From positions 1,798,001-1,862,000 of the forward strand of contig BCJC01000004.1 in assembly GCA_001600175.1 (NCBI GenBank): a stretch of 64,000 nucleotides of DNA. Reading direction: 5' to 3'. The stretch is from Erythrobasidium yunnanense. Its lineage: Eukaryota; Basidiomycota; Cystobasidiomycetes; Erythrobasidiales; Erythrobasidiaceae. Position numbers and translations under genes: made by a program. This document shows positions 1 to 11,801 of this stretch, piece after piece. Under the pieces are notes generated by a model. It was not told the DNA's origin. It ran no database searches and was given only the letters and a program-made list of their open reading frames with translations. The number at the start of each line of letters is the position of its first letter. Position 1 is the stretch's first letter.

Positions 1-380
1 TGATGGTCATTGTCCATCCTTCCAATGAACTGGATGCTTGACGACTGACAGCCTCAAGAGGACGTGCATCTGGACATTGACATTACAGTTACTACGTAAA
101 GGACTGCCTCAACGTAGGCACGCGGTCTGATTATCAACCTTTCCCCCAGAATAGATGCACCTGCTGTTATCGGGACTGAGCGGTACAGCACAAAGAGCCA
201 CCGATGAGGATACTGTATCTTGATAATGTTCCTTCGACAGCTGGCAAGGTTTCCCGCTTGTCTCCTGCCTTTGATGCAGTCAACTCCTTTCTCCGAGACC
301 GGTACCACTGCATGCAACCCCACTGCTTTGATGACCATATTGGCTAGGTTCAGCTCAACTGCCTGCATTTGTTACTGACC
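1..380. other. Left-edge intergenic stretch
   Basis: No supported gene. A minus-strand open frame at 54-368 has no recognisable domain, signal peptide or composition typical of a gene. The stretch lies directly upstream of the first tandem copy at 381 and probably includes its promoter. Confidence 0.4.
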
Positions 381-1233
381 ATGCGAGTATCGAGAGGAAT
401 TACAACCGCGGCTATCGCAACAGCAGCTGGGCTTTCTGGAGTTACAGCTCGGCCAACTCCAGCTTCAACGACCGATGTTGCTAACGACCCAGCTTATACA
501 CAAGGTGCGTGGCTGTCTACGTTGCGTATATGATCGGTATGCTGACCCTACAAGCAGAGACAAGTCTGCTAGCGCGGAAGGCTGTACGGAGCGAGTCGGG
601 TGAGCGTACCTATACTCACTTGTCGACTCGGAACTGAGATATACGCCAATGGCAGGCGATATTCCGGCTGCGGCAGGCGTGCCCGCTGTGCAGCAGACAA
701 GGCGCCGAAGTGCTCGAGATGCCCAACGAATTACAGGTGCGCATCTCCCACGTCGCTCGACCCGCTTAGCTTACTGCAATAGCTAAGTGGTGCTGCCAGT
801 AAATACTTCTGTCACTGCTACGAAGCGACGTATATCGGTCGATGATAGGCTGGCCCGACGCGCATCCTCCGATAGCAATCTGGAGCGACGCGACAAGACA
901 GCCCAAGAGAAGCAGGCAGAGAAAGAGTTCAAACAGATCGTTCTGCCCGTCTGGCTTGGCCTGACTGCCGCTGTCACAACTGGAGCTGGTATCGCATACT
1001 ACAAAGGTTATCCTCTGCCATTCATTGGAAGAAGAGGGGATCGTCTACGCCGTAATTCAGAGATCGAAAGCCAGCGGAATGCAGATAATCCCGCTGCCAA
1101 CGTCTCATCCGATGCGAGCATTCCAGCCACACCAGCAACCTTGTCAGGAAGCGGAACGCTGTCTAGACAAGCTACTCAGAACAGCACTAAGAAGGCATGT
1201 ATCGGTAGCAGGCGCTCGTCAGTTCAGCGATAG
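381..1233 (+). CDS. Tandem family copy 1: signal-peptide, single-span membrane protein of unknown function
   Basis: Not a family I recognise. My model has four exons: 381-504, 573-599, 677-736 and 788-1233. Their phases agree and give 218 residues. Exon 1 encodes MRVSRGITTAAIATAAGLSG, a basic start followed by a hydrophobic Ala/Thr-rich stretch, which reads as a signal peptide. Exon 3 carries GVPAVQQTRRRSARDAQ, conserved in copy 2. A hydrophobic segment (IVLPVWLGLTAAVTTGAGIA) lies near residue 120 and is a likely membrane span. The C-terminal end contains SRQATQNSTKKACIGSRRSS, almost identical in copy 2. Arg/Lys pairs between signal and span could be Kex2-type sites (inference). The gene leads a tandem array with copies at 1535 and 2631. 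Confidence 0.65.
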
Positions 1234-1534
1234 CCAGTATGCGCTCACTGCTACGCCTGCCTACTAGTATCAGCAGCCCTCGTAGCCATGCATCATGTTG
1301 TAGTCGAATCTGGTATGTACGGAAAGCTCCAGGCTGATGTTTCTCATGTCACCTGTTCCCACCTCACCACTCCTTCACCTACGCTAGACAGCATCAGCTT
1401 TTCAAATGCCTTTGTTCCTACCTTTCGTGATGACCGTTGACATGCCACCCTTTGGCAATGCTAACCCTCTCTCATCTCCCAACTTCAAGTCCATGCGCCC
1501 GATCTCTCGAGTATACTCGACAAAGCAAAGCAAG

Positions 1535-2324
1535 ATGCGAGTACCACGGGGAACAACAGCAGCTGCGCTGGCTGCGTCAGCCACAATGTCTTCAGCTCTA
1601 CCGACTTCCCGTCGCAGTACCAATACTAGCATCAATGCTCACGTAACAGGAGGTGGGCACTACGGAGCAACTCATACACTGCCACGACTGACCGCAACCG
1701 GAATTGGATAGGCATAAGCCTTCAGGATGCTACGCCTCCGCAAAGACGATCCGGTGGGTCCCCAACATCCAGCCTGACTTCCATAACAGAAGCTGAGGAT
1801 GTACCGTGGGCTCCGAGCTGGCCTTGCCTACTGGCATACCTGCGGTGCAGAAGACTAGACACGTAAACGCTCGTGATGCCGCACAAGTCACAAGTTTGTC
1901 TACCTGCTGTCTCATGAAAGCACACTGTAAACTGAGATACGTAACAGCAGCTAGATCGTCCATTGATCTGAGGCCACGAAAGACCATGGAGCCACTAAAG
2001 CAACCTCCTGCGTTTGTCGCCCCACTCATCGTGGTAGGTGGGGGAGCACTAATCGTAGGAATGGCAGTGACTGGCGGCATTGCTATCAATAAAGGCAGCA
2101 AGCCTGCCGAAGTTCCACGAGATGACCAAAGATCTGAGCGACGTTGGCCAGGAAGCGCATCTCGCAGGCGTTCCTGCAGTACGAATGACATCGATTTGAT
2201 AGGTCAACAGCTGCCACAATACGAAGCCGGTCCGCCGAAGTACGAAACGCTCTCTCGGCAAGCTACGCAAACAAGCACCAGAAAGGCGAGCATCGGTAGC
2301 AGACGTTCTTCTATTCCTCGATAG
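1535..2324 (+). CDS. Tandem family copy 2: signal-peptide, single-span membrane protein of unknown function
   Basis: Paralogue of the gene at 381. The first exon starts MRVPRGTTAAALAASATMSS, again a basic start plus a small-residue hydrophobic run. An intron follows at about 1651 (donor GTGGGC), at the same place as in copy 1. The conserved block GIPAVQKTRHVNARDAAQVT is readable at about 1838-1897. A strong hydrophobic segment (FVAPLIVVGGGALIVGMAV) begins at about 2010. The protein ends with SRQATQTSTRKASIGSRRSS, matching copy 1. The middle introns (about 1651-1735 and 1788-1815) are less certain than in copy 1. A Pro/Tyr segment with QYEAGPPKYETL precedes the C-terminal motif and could be a PPxY-like cytoplasmic motif, though I would not press this. 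Confidence 0.6.
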
Positions 2325-2630
2325 TCCGATGTACGCGAAGTTTGACTATTTGCGAGCGCAGAAACGCCGGACATGAGCACTAGGACCGCTAATGTTGCTC
2401 TCAGTCGAGTGGTGAACGCCAAACTCCCTGGGCGTATTGCTACGTTACACCTCCCTACCGTGACTTTACGGCTCGCCTCTCTCTACCTTCCCTTTCGGTT
2501 CATATCGTCCATAAGTCGCCCTTTTCCGATGCTGCCCTTCGTTTCTCCCAGCTTCAAAAGCCAACAAATTAGTGACCCAGGCTCTCATTCACACCAAGAG
2601 GTCAATTCAGAACACTATAAGCAAAGCAAC

Positions 2631-3410
2631 ATGCGAAAACCACGAGGAACAACAGCAGCTGCACTGGCTGCAACAGCTACCATATCTATATCTGGAGGTT
2701 CGGCTTTGCCGACTCATGGCCTGAATGCCAGCACTAGTGTCAGTATCATTGATGTAGGAGGTGAGCACGAAGTTGCAGTCAAGCTTGGAAAAAGACCATT
2801 AACGCCCCAGCGACTTCACCAGAGTCAGACATCCGAGAAGAAGCTATACTGCGAATAGGATCAGGTGACTTTCCCTAACCAGGCTTCCACTAGACTAGCA
2901 TGCTGAATCATAATGTAGCAGCGAAAAAGGCCAATCTCTCGGGCATACCTTCCATACAGCAGATCAGGCCTCCGATGTAGCGCAATGCGACAGGGAAGAG
3001 CGGAAGTAAGTCCATTTATGTCTGCAGAGCTTGCATAGAATACTTAAGAAGTTATGATAGCCGGTGCAATAAGAGTCGCGATAACACAAAGACACGGCTC
3101 TAATGACACCTACTCATCTCGCAACAGTACAGACAGTTCTAGCCAGCAGGAGGGAAGTCGCAAAGACCCGGACCTCCTCTGTATCGCTTGGTCCGGCCTT
3201 AGGTATGTGAACCTTGGAAAGAAGATATACGATTCTCGCGTCAGGCACAAAGAAGGGCGGCGTGATGAGACAGGCTCACAGCGCAGATCGACTGATGGCA
3301 AGGTTCGAAGGAATAGCAAAAGCTCCGAAGACTCGACTCCAAGAGCTGGACACTTTCCAGCATGCCACCTAGCCCAGTCCAGACGCGATTTCAAAGCTCC
3401 CCTGCTCTAA
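2631..3410 (+). pseudogene. Tandem family copy 3, diverged or degenerate
   Basis: Exon 1 is intact and starts MRKPRGTTAAALAATATISI, very close to copy 2. It ends at the same splice position (donor GTGAGC at about 2761). Upstream, the short stretch before the start (AAGCAAAGCAACATGCGA) matches the same place in copy 2. The conserved block is recognisable at about 2943-2980 as GIPSIQQIRPPM, but an in-frame TAG follows and small length changes separate it from copies 1 and 2. A long basic open frame follows (3054-3410) without the SRQATQ C-terminal motif and without a clear membrane span. It may be a decayed copy, or a diverged gene with an intron I did not resolve. Confidence 0.4.
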
Positions 3411-3460
3411 GCCCTCACAACAGGCTGTACACAGCAGATCTACGTAAAGTCAGTGGCTCT

Positions 3461-4598
3461 TTACCAGGGAAGAACCTTTCCCTCGTAATTGAAGAAGCGC
3501 CCTGTGTCTTCGAAACCGCGACTGTATACGTTCTTCAGGCTGACATACAGGTGTTTCAGTCAATAAACTTCACAGAAGCATTGAAATTGTTGTGTCGCTC
3601 ACGTTGCCGAAACGGACTCCTCAGGCAAGAGACTTGCACCTCCCCCGAGTCCGCCGTTCATGTCAGTCTGTTGCGGAATTTGCCTAAGCCATTTACACCA
3701 GCATGATTTATGTCCAATCGTCTCACCTTCACGAAACCCTGTGAAGCAGAAATTCCGTCAGCGCACAGATAGACCATACACAACAATGGGGTATGAGCTT
3801 GCTTACTGGACAATGCAGGATGACAGTGATACCTTCGGAGCGCAGCTGTTCAGCCAATTTAACAAAGTACATGTTCACGGCTGCTTTTGTCATTGAATCT
3901 TAGAGGGACATGAGTATCATTCAGCCGCAGATCTGGGAAAAGCAGAAGCGCATGTAAATCACAAGCAGTAGCGTTGGGCATATTAGGAGCGTCTGTTATA
4001 CATGACAATTCAGAGGATGTGGTGAAGATCTTCTTCTCACGACCGGCACGGAGCAAGGGAAGGACAGCCAGCGTGATGTTTATCGTTCCATAGACGTTGA
4101 TCTGCATGCTGTCTTGGATCTCCTTCATATCGATCTGATACGCGAGCTTCTGGGACTGGCAGACTCCAGCGTTGTTGATCAGTCTGGATGGAGGCATGCG
4201 TCAGGAAGAGCCAGATTGGATGAATGACTTTGATAAGGAGAGGCCAATTCACACATCGATACCCGACTTGGCAAGGTCAAGCCTTTCAATCTCTGCGATA
4301 CCGGCCTGTGGAATTAGACAAGTCAGCCGTAGTAACGTAGTAACCTAGAGAGGGATGTGAAGGAAGCAGATCTAGATGGACTGACGGAAATAGAAGCTGG
4401 ATCAGCTACATCAATGGAGACAGCTTGGATTCTTCCAGGGTTTGCTTGAATGAGCTTCTGCAGCAATTCTGCCTTTTCGGGCGATCTTGCAGCAGCAATG
4501 ATTCTGTTGTGATCAGACTGGGCCAGCAGCTGACGAGCTGTCTCGAGGCCAAGGCCTCTTGAAGCGCCGGTGATCAGATAGGTGGTGAAGGTGGACAT
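3461..4598 (-). CDS. Short-chain dehydrogenase/reductase (SDR), NAD(P)-dependent, substrate unknown
   Basis: A classical SDR whose exons join cleanly. Exon 1 carries the cofactor-binding TGASRGLG motif close to the N-terminus. A small exon supplies IERLDLAKSGID, and the next gives NNAGV and the strand ending FTTSSELS. The catalytic YxxxK motif reads YSMTK, with the tyrosine codon divided by an intron (donor GTGATTTAC). Later exons give HCPGFVKTDMNGG, the segment after the active site, and the last ends FFNYEGKVLPW followed by TAA, the usual end of fungal members of this group. The reading therefore extends to 3461, well beyond the longest single frame. The protein is about 250 residues, normal for the family. 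Substrate cannot be told from sequence. It is probably cytosolic, as no signal peptide is seen. Confidence 0.85.
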
Positions 4599-5060
4599 GG
4601 GTTAGCTAGAGGGATTCGGGGAGGGTGCGTGGACGAGTGCGTAAGAAGGTAGAGAGTAATCGCTATTGCGCGTCTTTGGCAGGTTCTGTCTTGCTTACAT
4701 AGGTGGTGATTCAGTTGACTAAGGCCAAGACTACTTAGTAATGACCCTTGCCGTCCACCCCACCGCTCAATCGCGATGCTATTGCATCATCCCGGGCACT
4801 CTCTGAACATAAGCAGAAGGGTCGAAGTTAGAGCGGGGCAGGCCAAGTGCAAGAGAGTCCGATCGATTTGCAGTTACAACACGCAATTGGCGCCTAAAGG
4901 CCTGCGTAAGAAGTACAAGAACAGAAGCTTGCGCTACATTATGCTAAATTGCTAAGAACTCATAATCCCAAAGTAACGCTACATACAATTTTGACCGGAG
5001 AAAGCAGACGATAGTACATTCAAGCTGAACGCTTGTCGTGGAAGATAGAAAGAGGAAGAT
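4599..5060. other. Intergenic region between KCS1 3' end and SDR start
   Basis: No coding region is supported. It should hold the SDR promoter and the KCS1 3' untranslated region, since both genes are read on the minus strand. I see no repeat or RNA gene. Confidence 0.5.
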
Positions 5061-8000
5061 CTAAATGTTCTTCTGATTGTTGATATTCTGATTTTCGACC
5101 GCCGCAGCTGCTTCTTTAGTGAGGGAGCAATCGAAGACGCGCTTGTCGGGAATGGACAGGTGCCCGATGTCGTCTTCGGGATCTTCTTGTAGACGACGTT
5201 GGCGTTCTTCCGCCCAAGTTGCTTTCAAGCTGTTGCACAAGCTTTGCAAGCCAAGCAAGAAGCCGACGTCTGGCTCGTCGGCATGAATAGGAGGGAAGCG
5301 AGCTCGAGGTATCTGATCCTCCGCTGCCGCTCCAGGAACTTGTGGAGGCTCTTCTTCGTCTGCAACGAGCGGAGGTAGAAAATCGTCACCGGTTGTGCAG
5401 TGCGCGAAGTCTATCAAGCGAATATTAAGTTCGCCTGGAACGAGATAGGAACGATTGGCATGCGGTCTATGCCCAGCTTTGCGAGCCTCCCACTGCTTCT
5501 GAGCATAGTCGTGCTGGACTTGCGCATCGCCGTCGTATATGAAGAGTAGACTGGCTGCATAGAATCGCCAGCGAGTGAGGGTGCGGACGATTGCGGCTAG
5601 ATGGCACAGCTTTTGAAGGATAATAGGGATATGATAGATCAGGATCTTTTCGCCATCATCGATGAAGGAGGAAAGAGCTGAGGGGAATTGCTGGGTTGTG
5701 ATTTTGCGCCCGTAGTACTTGTCTTGGAAGACATAGCGCTGTTCTTGCGGCTTGTATACCTAGACAAAGAAGTCAGTACATCGCTCTGCATTCTTGAGGC
5801 ATCAACAACTCGCCTGAAGACCGCAGACTCGGACGCCGAGTGAGCGACTAGTAGTCTTATCACACTTTTTGGTCTGGCTCTTCTTCTTTTCCGGTGTAGC
5901 GTCGACCCCGTATTGACGTGTACCCATCTTCAGATCGAGTACACAGGGGCTCTTCAGATTACCAGTCAGATCCTCCATGAGCAGGAACTTCTCTGTGCGA
6001 ACAGGAGACATAGAGCGGTTTCGAGGGGTAGATATGGAGGGTCGATGAGAAGATCGACGTGTGAGAGGTGCACGAGGTATAGCCGATGGAGTGGATGTGG
6101 CTTCGTCGTCATAGGCGGGGAATTTAGCTGAAGAAGGAGTGACTGGCGTGGGAGCTTCCGCTATGATCTGAGGCGGAGGTGGTAGAGCGATAGGAGTAGG
6201 AGCATCCTGTACTTCTGCGTGATCCTCGTCCATCTGGAAAGTGTGCTCTTCGCCATCCGGCCCATTATGCTCTTCGTCCTCGAGGTCATCTTCTGCAGCC
6301 TTCAGCAAGTTTGTGAGCGAAGGATCGGACTGACTCTTCCTGAATTTCTTGGTAGTAGTCGTTTCAGGAGAGCTTTCACCCATACATGGCCGAGCAGTAT
6401 GAGGTGGCTCGTAGCTTGACGCAGCTGAGCCAGGCATCATCCTTGGAGATGCAGCTCCAGATGTTGGGCTGAGGTATCTACCAGCATCGGACCCAGTCAT
6501 ACCTAGCTTGCTGCTCAGATCTCTGGCATCTAGGCTGGCAGCGGACTTCAAGCGCTGATTGCCGATCCCGCTTCCTGCTTTTCCAGCTTTCTGATAGGCG
6601 GCATATCGGCGCCCGTTCTTCCAGCTAGCATTACCACCACGGCTAGGAGGAGGGGATGGCTGCGGTGAGCTGAATACCTCTCGGAAGACCTGCTCGCACA
6701 GCTTGCGATTGACGAACGATGAACCTGTGCCATGTAAAGAGGGTTGCGAAGTCGCATGCTGCAGAGTAGGGCGGAAGCTATTTGCGACTTTGGACAGCTC
6801 TTTCGGTAGAGGCTTAAGAAGTCCGTTAGTGGCTGTGGAGGAGTGGAAACGCTGAAGAGCCTCCTTCTTCCTTAGATCGGAGAGAGAAGGTTCGTCCGGT
6901 GCAGACTTGGTCCTGATCCGCTCTGCTTGCTGAGCTGACTCTGCGGATAGATGTAGAGGCTTCTTCATTCTTGATCTGAAGGAGAGAGGAGCTTCTTCGT
7001 CGTTCGGAGGCGTAGGTGGGAAAGCACCATTGACGTCGATCGAGTCTGTAGGAGACGAGCTGTCCCTATTCTCGAGCTCTTCATCCACATCATCTCCATC
7101 CTCAAACTCGCCCTCTTTACCATCCTGCTTGAGCGTAGAAGACGATAGATCCGCTTCCTCATCATCTTCAAGGTCGAGTTGCGGGTTGCCAATATAGCCT
7201 GATTTGTCCCTCTTTTGCTGAGCAGTCAGACGTAGAGCTCTTCTACCTCTTCTGAAGCGTTTCTTGATCTCCCGCTCTTTCGCAAGTCTGGCTTCTTCCT
7301 CCTCGTCGTTCTCAGGCTGGATACTCGTTCCTCCATCAATCATATCCCATACGAAACTATCAGGCAGTAGATGCGTATTCTCCTCCAGAGCGACTTCAGG
7401 AATCTCTTCATCGGCGGATTCTTCACTTTGTGCAGCTTCATCCGGTACTGTAGTCGAATGAGCTGGCTGTCCAGCGATTGTATCGGTATTGCGCTGGCCT
7501 CCGAAGCCCATCTCTCCCGCATCGCCCTCCTCACCGATGGGAGCAGCTACATCCACTTGCTGCAGCGAAGGGGTAGTAGTGCCAGAAGCGGACTTGCCTC
7601 TGCCAGTCTTTTTCCTGAAGATACTTCGCCCAGCTCGTCCATCATCATGCTGAGCTGACGTCTTACTACCATTCTTGTCTTCGTCCCGATGAGGCGCTCT
7701 TCGATACGTGACATTCAGAACTCCTAGATATTGAGGTACAAAAGATAGAAGTTCCGGATGTTCACGCTCGACAGACTCATAGAATTGGTTCTCGCGGGAT
7801 GTAAGGAGTTTGCACACTGCGCGTCGAGAAAAGCGGAACATGTGGTTGTGTCCGCCGACCTGGTTCTTGAATGGCTTGAGCGTAACGTGGTGTGGTAAGC
7901 TGCAATCATTGTAGTAATATCAGCATAGTAAACATATCATATCGAACCGGGCTCACGGTGGCTGAGGCGCAGGCTGCTCGTCCTCATCGTCTGCACTTTG

Positions 8001-10487
8001 TGCTGATTCTCCATCATACGCCTCACTCCTCGGCAAGCTCTCCTCGTCCGTAGCATATTCATTTGACGCCTGACTAAGCGTATCATACTGCTGCTGTGCC
8101 TGCTGTGATTGTATACCTTGCTGCGCTTGATTTCCAAGATTGAGAGCCTGTAATTGCTGAGCCAAGCTGACGGGCTGTACAGCTCTATTTGGATTCTGTA
8201 CGATAGTAGATGATTTCTGGCGCGTATAGCCTGATGCAGGTGATGTGATTGCGGATTTCTCGGCTGAAGAAACTGAGGAAGAAGGTACTTTCGCGGGAGA
8301 GATAGTAGCGGAATTATTGGAGATAGGGAATGAAGTGGACGAATTTGAGGTGGGTTCGCGAGAATGGGAAGGTGAAAGTATGGCTTCGTGGCGCCCTTCT
8401 GCATTTCGGTCACCGACATCGAGTTGGTAGTCATATTCGCCATGCTCGTCGTCGTCCTCGGGATCATGGTCTGGATGATGCTTAGGCCGCACGTCCACGC
8501 CTTGTACTTCTGCTTCTTCGAGACCTGTGCCCGTAAGGTCGATCTCCAATTGCCCTAGAAGTGGTTGGCGGAGCGTCGCAGCCGCTTCTGGGCTATACAC
8601 TGTTTCTTCACGCTTTTGCGATTTTGACTCTACAAGAGCGCCATCAGTCGGCAGCTCTCTTGATGCTAAGGCAGGCTTCGTACCTGCGGGAGCCGCAACC
8701 GATGTAGCAGAGATAGACACGGCATGCGAAGTAGGCGCTTTCCACCCATCATGTCCTTTCGGAGTGCCTACTTGATCCTCATTCTCACCATCTTCCGCAT
8801 CGCGTACCCTTTGCAGCTGTTCGTCCCTCTGCAAAGTCTCCGCCTCTTCTCCCTCCGGCTCATCCACAATCTTCGAAGAAGAGTAATTGCTGCTCGACGA
8901 ACTTGCAGATCTAGCGACCGGCTGCGAAGTGTACACTTGCGAGCTCGAGCCCGGAATATCCTTCCCTCCCACCATATTCACGTTCGAAGAAGATGGCATT
9001 CTAGATCTTGATGTCGACGAAGTGACTATCCTGAAGCTCTTACGCCTCAACGGCATAGAAGGAGAGATCGTAGCGCTTATTTGCGGAAGACCAGATATAC
9101 CAACTACAGCTGCTGCTGCTGGTTGCACAGCGAAATCATCTAGATCTGATAGATTGGGAAGCAGAGAGGAGGGCGCAGAAGCGGAGGGTGAGACGAGGTT
9201 GTTGCTCGTTGATGGGAGTGGTAGTTGAGCTGAGGGCGCGGAAGTCGCGGAAGATGCAGTTGCAGCTGGAAGAGCTGAAGAAGGTAGAGAGGCGGAAGGC
9301 GTGCTTGTGCTTGTGATGTTGGAAGAGGTAGTAGGTGTAGAAGCTTGGTTGAAGGGGAAAGAAGAGGAACTACTGTCGATTGACGAGAGAAGGATGTTCT
9401 TCGGTGAAGCAGGTCTTGATCGTCCTAGATTCGACATGGGATATTGCAGATGAGAAGGTGATTGTGGAAGTGTAGACGTTGAAGCCTTCGTCGGCGACTC
9501 GTATATCGGCCTCTCATTCGTATATTTCCTCGATATCCCAGGTCGCGAAGAAGAGGAAGAAGCAGTCGGCGTATCGGGCAAATCCTTGAATGAGTAGGAA
9601 TTACTTCTCGAAGCAGCAGCGCTTCTCGAGTAATTCGAAGTTGAGGGTGAAGAAGGAGGAGGTAATCTAGCTTCCAAGCTGACTATGGACGAAGAGCGGG
9701 ATTTATCGTATGTATTCTCATACTGTAGTTGGATGAATGAGGAAGTAGAGGATGATGCACTGCTCGTTGATGCAGCAGAAGGTGAGATGGGCCGGCGTAG
9801 TTGCTCTTCTGCGAAACCGGGAAACGAAGATGTCGTTGCAGTCGCCAGCGAGGCTGGTGACAGTACACGGTTTGGCGAAGCAGTAGAAGCATTGAGATAT
9901 GAAGAAGGAGTATGCAGAGGCGTGATATGCCTACTGCTGCTTGCCGACTCCGCAGCATATCCCTCAGCATCAGGTAAAGCTGGCGTCGACAGCGGTGTGT
10001 TCTGTCTTGATTTACGCTCTCTAGCTGCTGTAGCTGCTGCATTTGCGATCTGTGCGCGCTTGAAGAGCTGGAATGACACTGAGGCTTTGCGGGATCCACC
10101 AGGTTGGTCGTCGGCAGGAGCTGCATCCGACTGGGATGGTTGCAGATCCATGTCTGGTCCGTCGCTGTTATCGGTTTGAGCATCGCTTGAGGACTGCTGC
10201 TTGTTGCCTGCTTCGCTGTCCTTGCTACTCCCTCTTGCCGGTGTCCGCTCCTCGCTGTTCCCGCTACTCTCGCCCATCTTGACAGCGTCTAGCTGACTAT
10301 CATCATTGTGACTGTCCTCCTCCTCCTCGTCGTCGCTGACTGGATCTCCATGCTCTGCTTTGTCATAATCTACGGCGATGGAAGGGCTGCTCGAGTAGAC
10401 GGCAATCTCGTCGTTGATTATTGACGCTGTTCCATGATGATTGTATATATGTTGTAGCTGCTGCTCTACTATCCCTGATACTCCCAT
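5061..10487 (-). CDS. KCS1: Inositol hexakisphosphate kinase
   Basis: Makes inositol pyrophosphates from InsP6, which signal phosphate status and feed SPX-domain control. Three exons: 10487-7957, 7899-5814 and 5759-5061. Phases agree and give 1,771 residues. The first 840 or so residues are low-complexity and Ser-rich with acidic patches, as in other fungal Kcs1 proteins. Exon 2 opens with the family segment [15 protein letters not shown]. The IPK signature P-x3-D-x-K-x-G reads [14 protein letters not shown] near its end. Exon 3 has SLLFIYDG and the metal-binding IDFAHC motif, so the kinase core looks complete. The second intron begins GCGAGT instead of GT; no GT donor nearby keeps the frame. 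Neighbouring genes on both sides share the strand but no evident function. Confidence 0.93.
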
Positions 10488-11023
10488 GCGCGACCTCCTA
10501 CTCTTCAGTAATCATTCAAAGGGTAACCTTGCAAGTCGCCTGAACGTTTCTGAGATGTAAGCTGCGCCCAAACTATCGCAAACACGGTCGCACGTTGCAG
10601 GAACAAGCAGCACGGCATGTTATTCATCTGTAAGCATCACTCGCGGTACTTCATACCAGCTTCGACCACGCAGTATTCCTGGTGATGGATGAACAAGCTG
10701 AGTCAGCTCATGCCAATCTGTCAATTGTCAGTGTTAAACGACATCAGCTTTCTCAAGTGAATGTATATCAGTATTAAAACAGTTTTTGTGCCACTGCATA
10801 ACATAGCAATCTCTGTCGAGAAGTGCTAGTCTGAGAACTCGCTGCTTGTGCGCTGAAACACCCCAACAAAGATGGAACAAGCATCGATTTCCTTCGCTTC
10901 TACTATCGCCTACTCTCCTCTTGCTCTCTCTCTTCTTCCTACATCATGTATCCTCTCTCTCATCCTCATCTCCCAGTTGCCGCGAAAAGAACGTGCGAAC
11001 GCTAGTTCTCAACAACGACCCGC
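10488..11023. other. KCS1 upstream region
   Basis: A 536-bp stretch between the KCS1 start and the 3' end of the eL6 gene. A plus-strand open frame at 10846-11034 is pyrimidine-rich low-complexity sequence (repeated CTCT runs) and not a convincing gene. It most likely holds the KCS1 promoter and leader. Confidence 0.4.
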
Positions 11024-11801
11024 TCAGAACTTGAGCTGATGAGGGAACTGGCCCTTTGAGAGACCGAATGACGATCCAAGGTATTTAGCCAAGTTTTCCG
11101 TCTTCTGAATCTCTGCAATCAGTGCTTTGTCGATTGTTTTCTGGTCCTCTGCTTTGTCGCTTGGGAATGCCTTCTTCTCCTTCTCTGCTGATTTATCCTT
11201 GCCGAAAAACTCCTTCTCGCTACCCTTGCTGCGCTTGGAGGCTTCCTTGGTGAAGTAAGAGTCGTTGATCTTGTCGTCGATCTGGCGGAGCAGAACGTGG
11301 CATTAGTTTATGTATCTCTTGTCTCCAAGAATGTATGTGAAGATGAGTTACCTTCACTGAGGAAACATCGACCTTGGTGGAAGTAGCGATAACGTATGCC
11401 TGGTTAACTCGCTTGAGGGGAACGCCGTTGACCTTGAAAGGACCCGAAACGAGCAAAAGGCCAGATGCAAGCTGCTTCAAGAAGACAACTCTCTTTCCTC
11501 TGAATCTACCAGCTAGGAGGATGAGGACTGTTCCAGGGGTGATGCTTCCTCGCAGTTTGGCAGAAGTGGCAGTCTTGCGTGCCGTCTTGAGCTTGGATGA
11601 TTCAGAGCTGTAGAAAAGGCTTCGGCGTTTTATGGGTGCGGCTGCCTTCTCTTCGGTAGGCTTGGTCCCAGTTCGTGGGATCTTGCTACGGCGAGCAGCG
11701 GTAGACGACTTGCTCGACTTGCCAAAGTTCTTGGAGATGTTTTTGGCCGGGTTAGGTGTACCAGTCGAGGCTGATGGTGTAGCCTTGTGTAATGTAGCCA
11801 T
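11024..11801 (-). CDS. RPL6: 60S ribosomal protein L6 (eL6)
   Basis: Structural protein of the large cytosolic ribosomal subunit. Two exons: 11801-11352 and 11281-11024, separated by a 70-bp GT-AG intron, giving 235 residues. The N-terminal part is basic and extended. The eL6 core is recognisable from [20 protein letters not shown] through [15 protein letters not shown] to [11 protein letters not shown]. The C-terminus ends PHQLKF before TGA, close to the family's usual HxLKF ending. The longest single frame misses this end because it reads into the intron. Upstream on its coding strand the DNA is rich in pyrimidine runs (the A-rich tracts seen on the plus strand at 12040-12330), as often found before fungal ribosomal protein genes. 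Confidence 0.95.

Noticed and set aside
9685-10183. Opposite-strand and other-frame open frames of about 165 residues within KCS1 exon 1
   Set aside because: Shadows of the Ser-rich low-complexity N-terminal region of KCS1.
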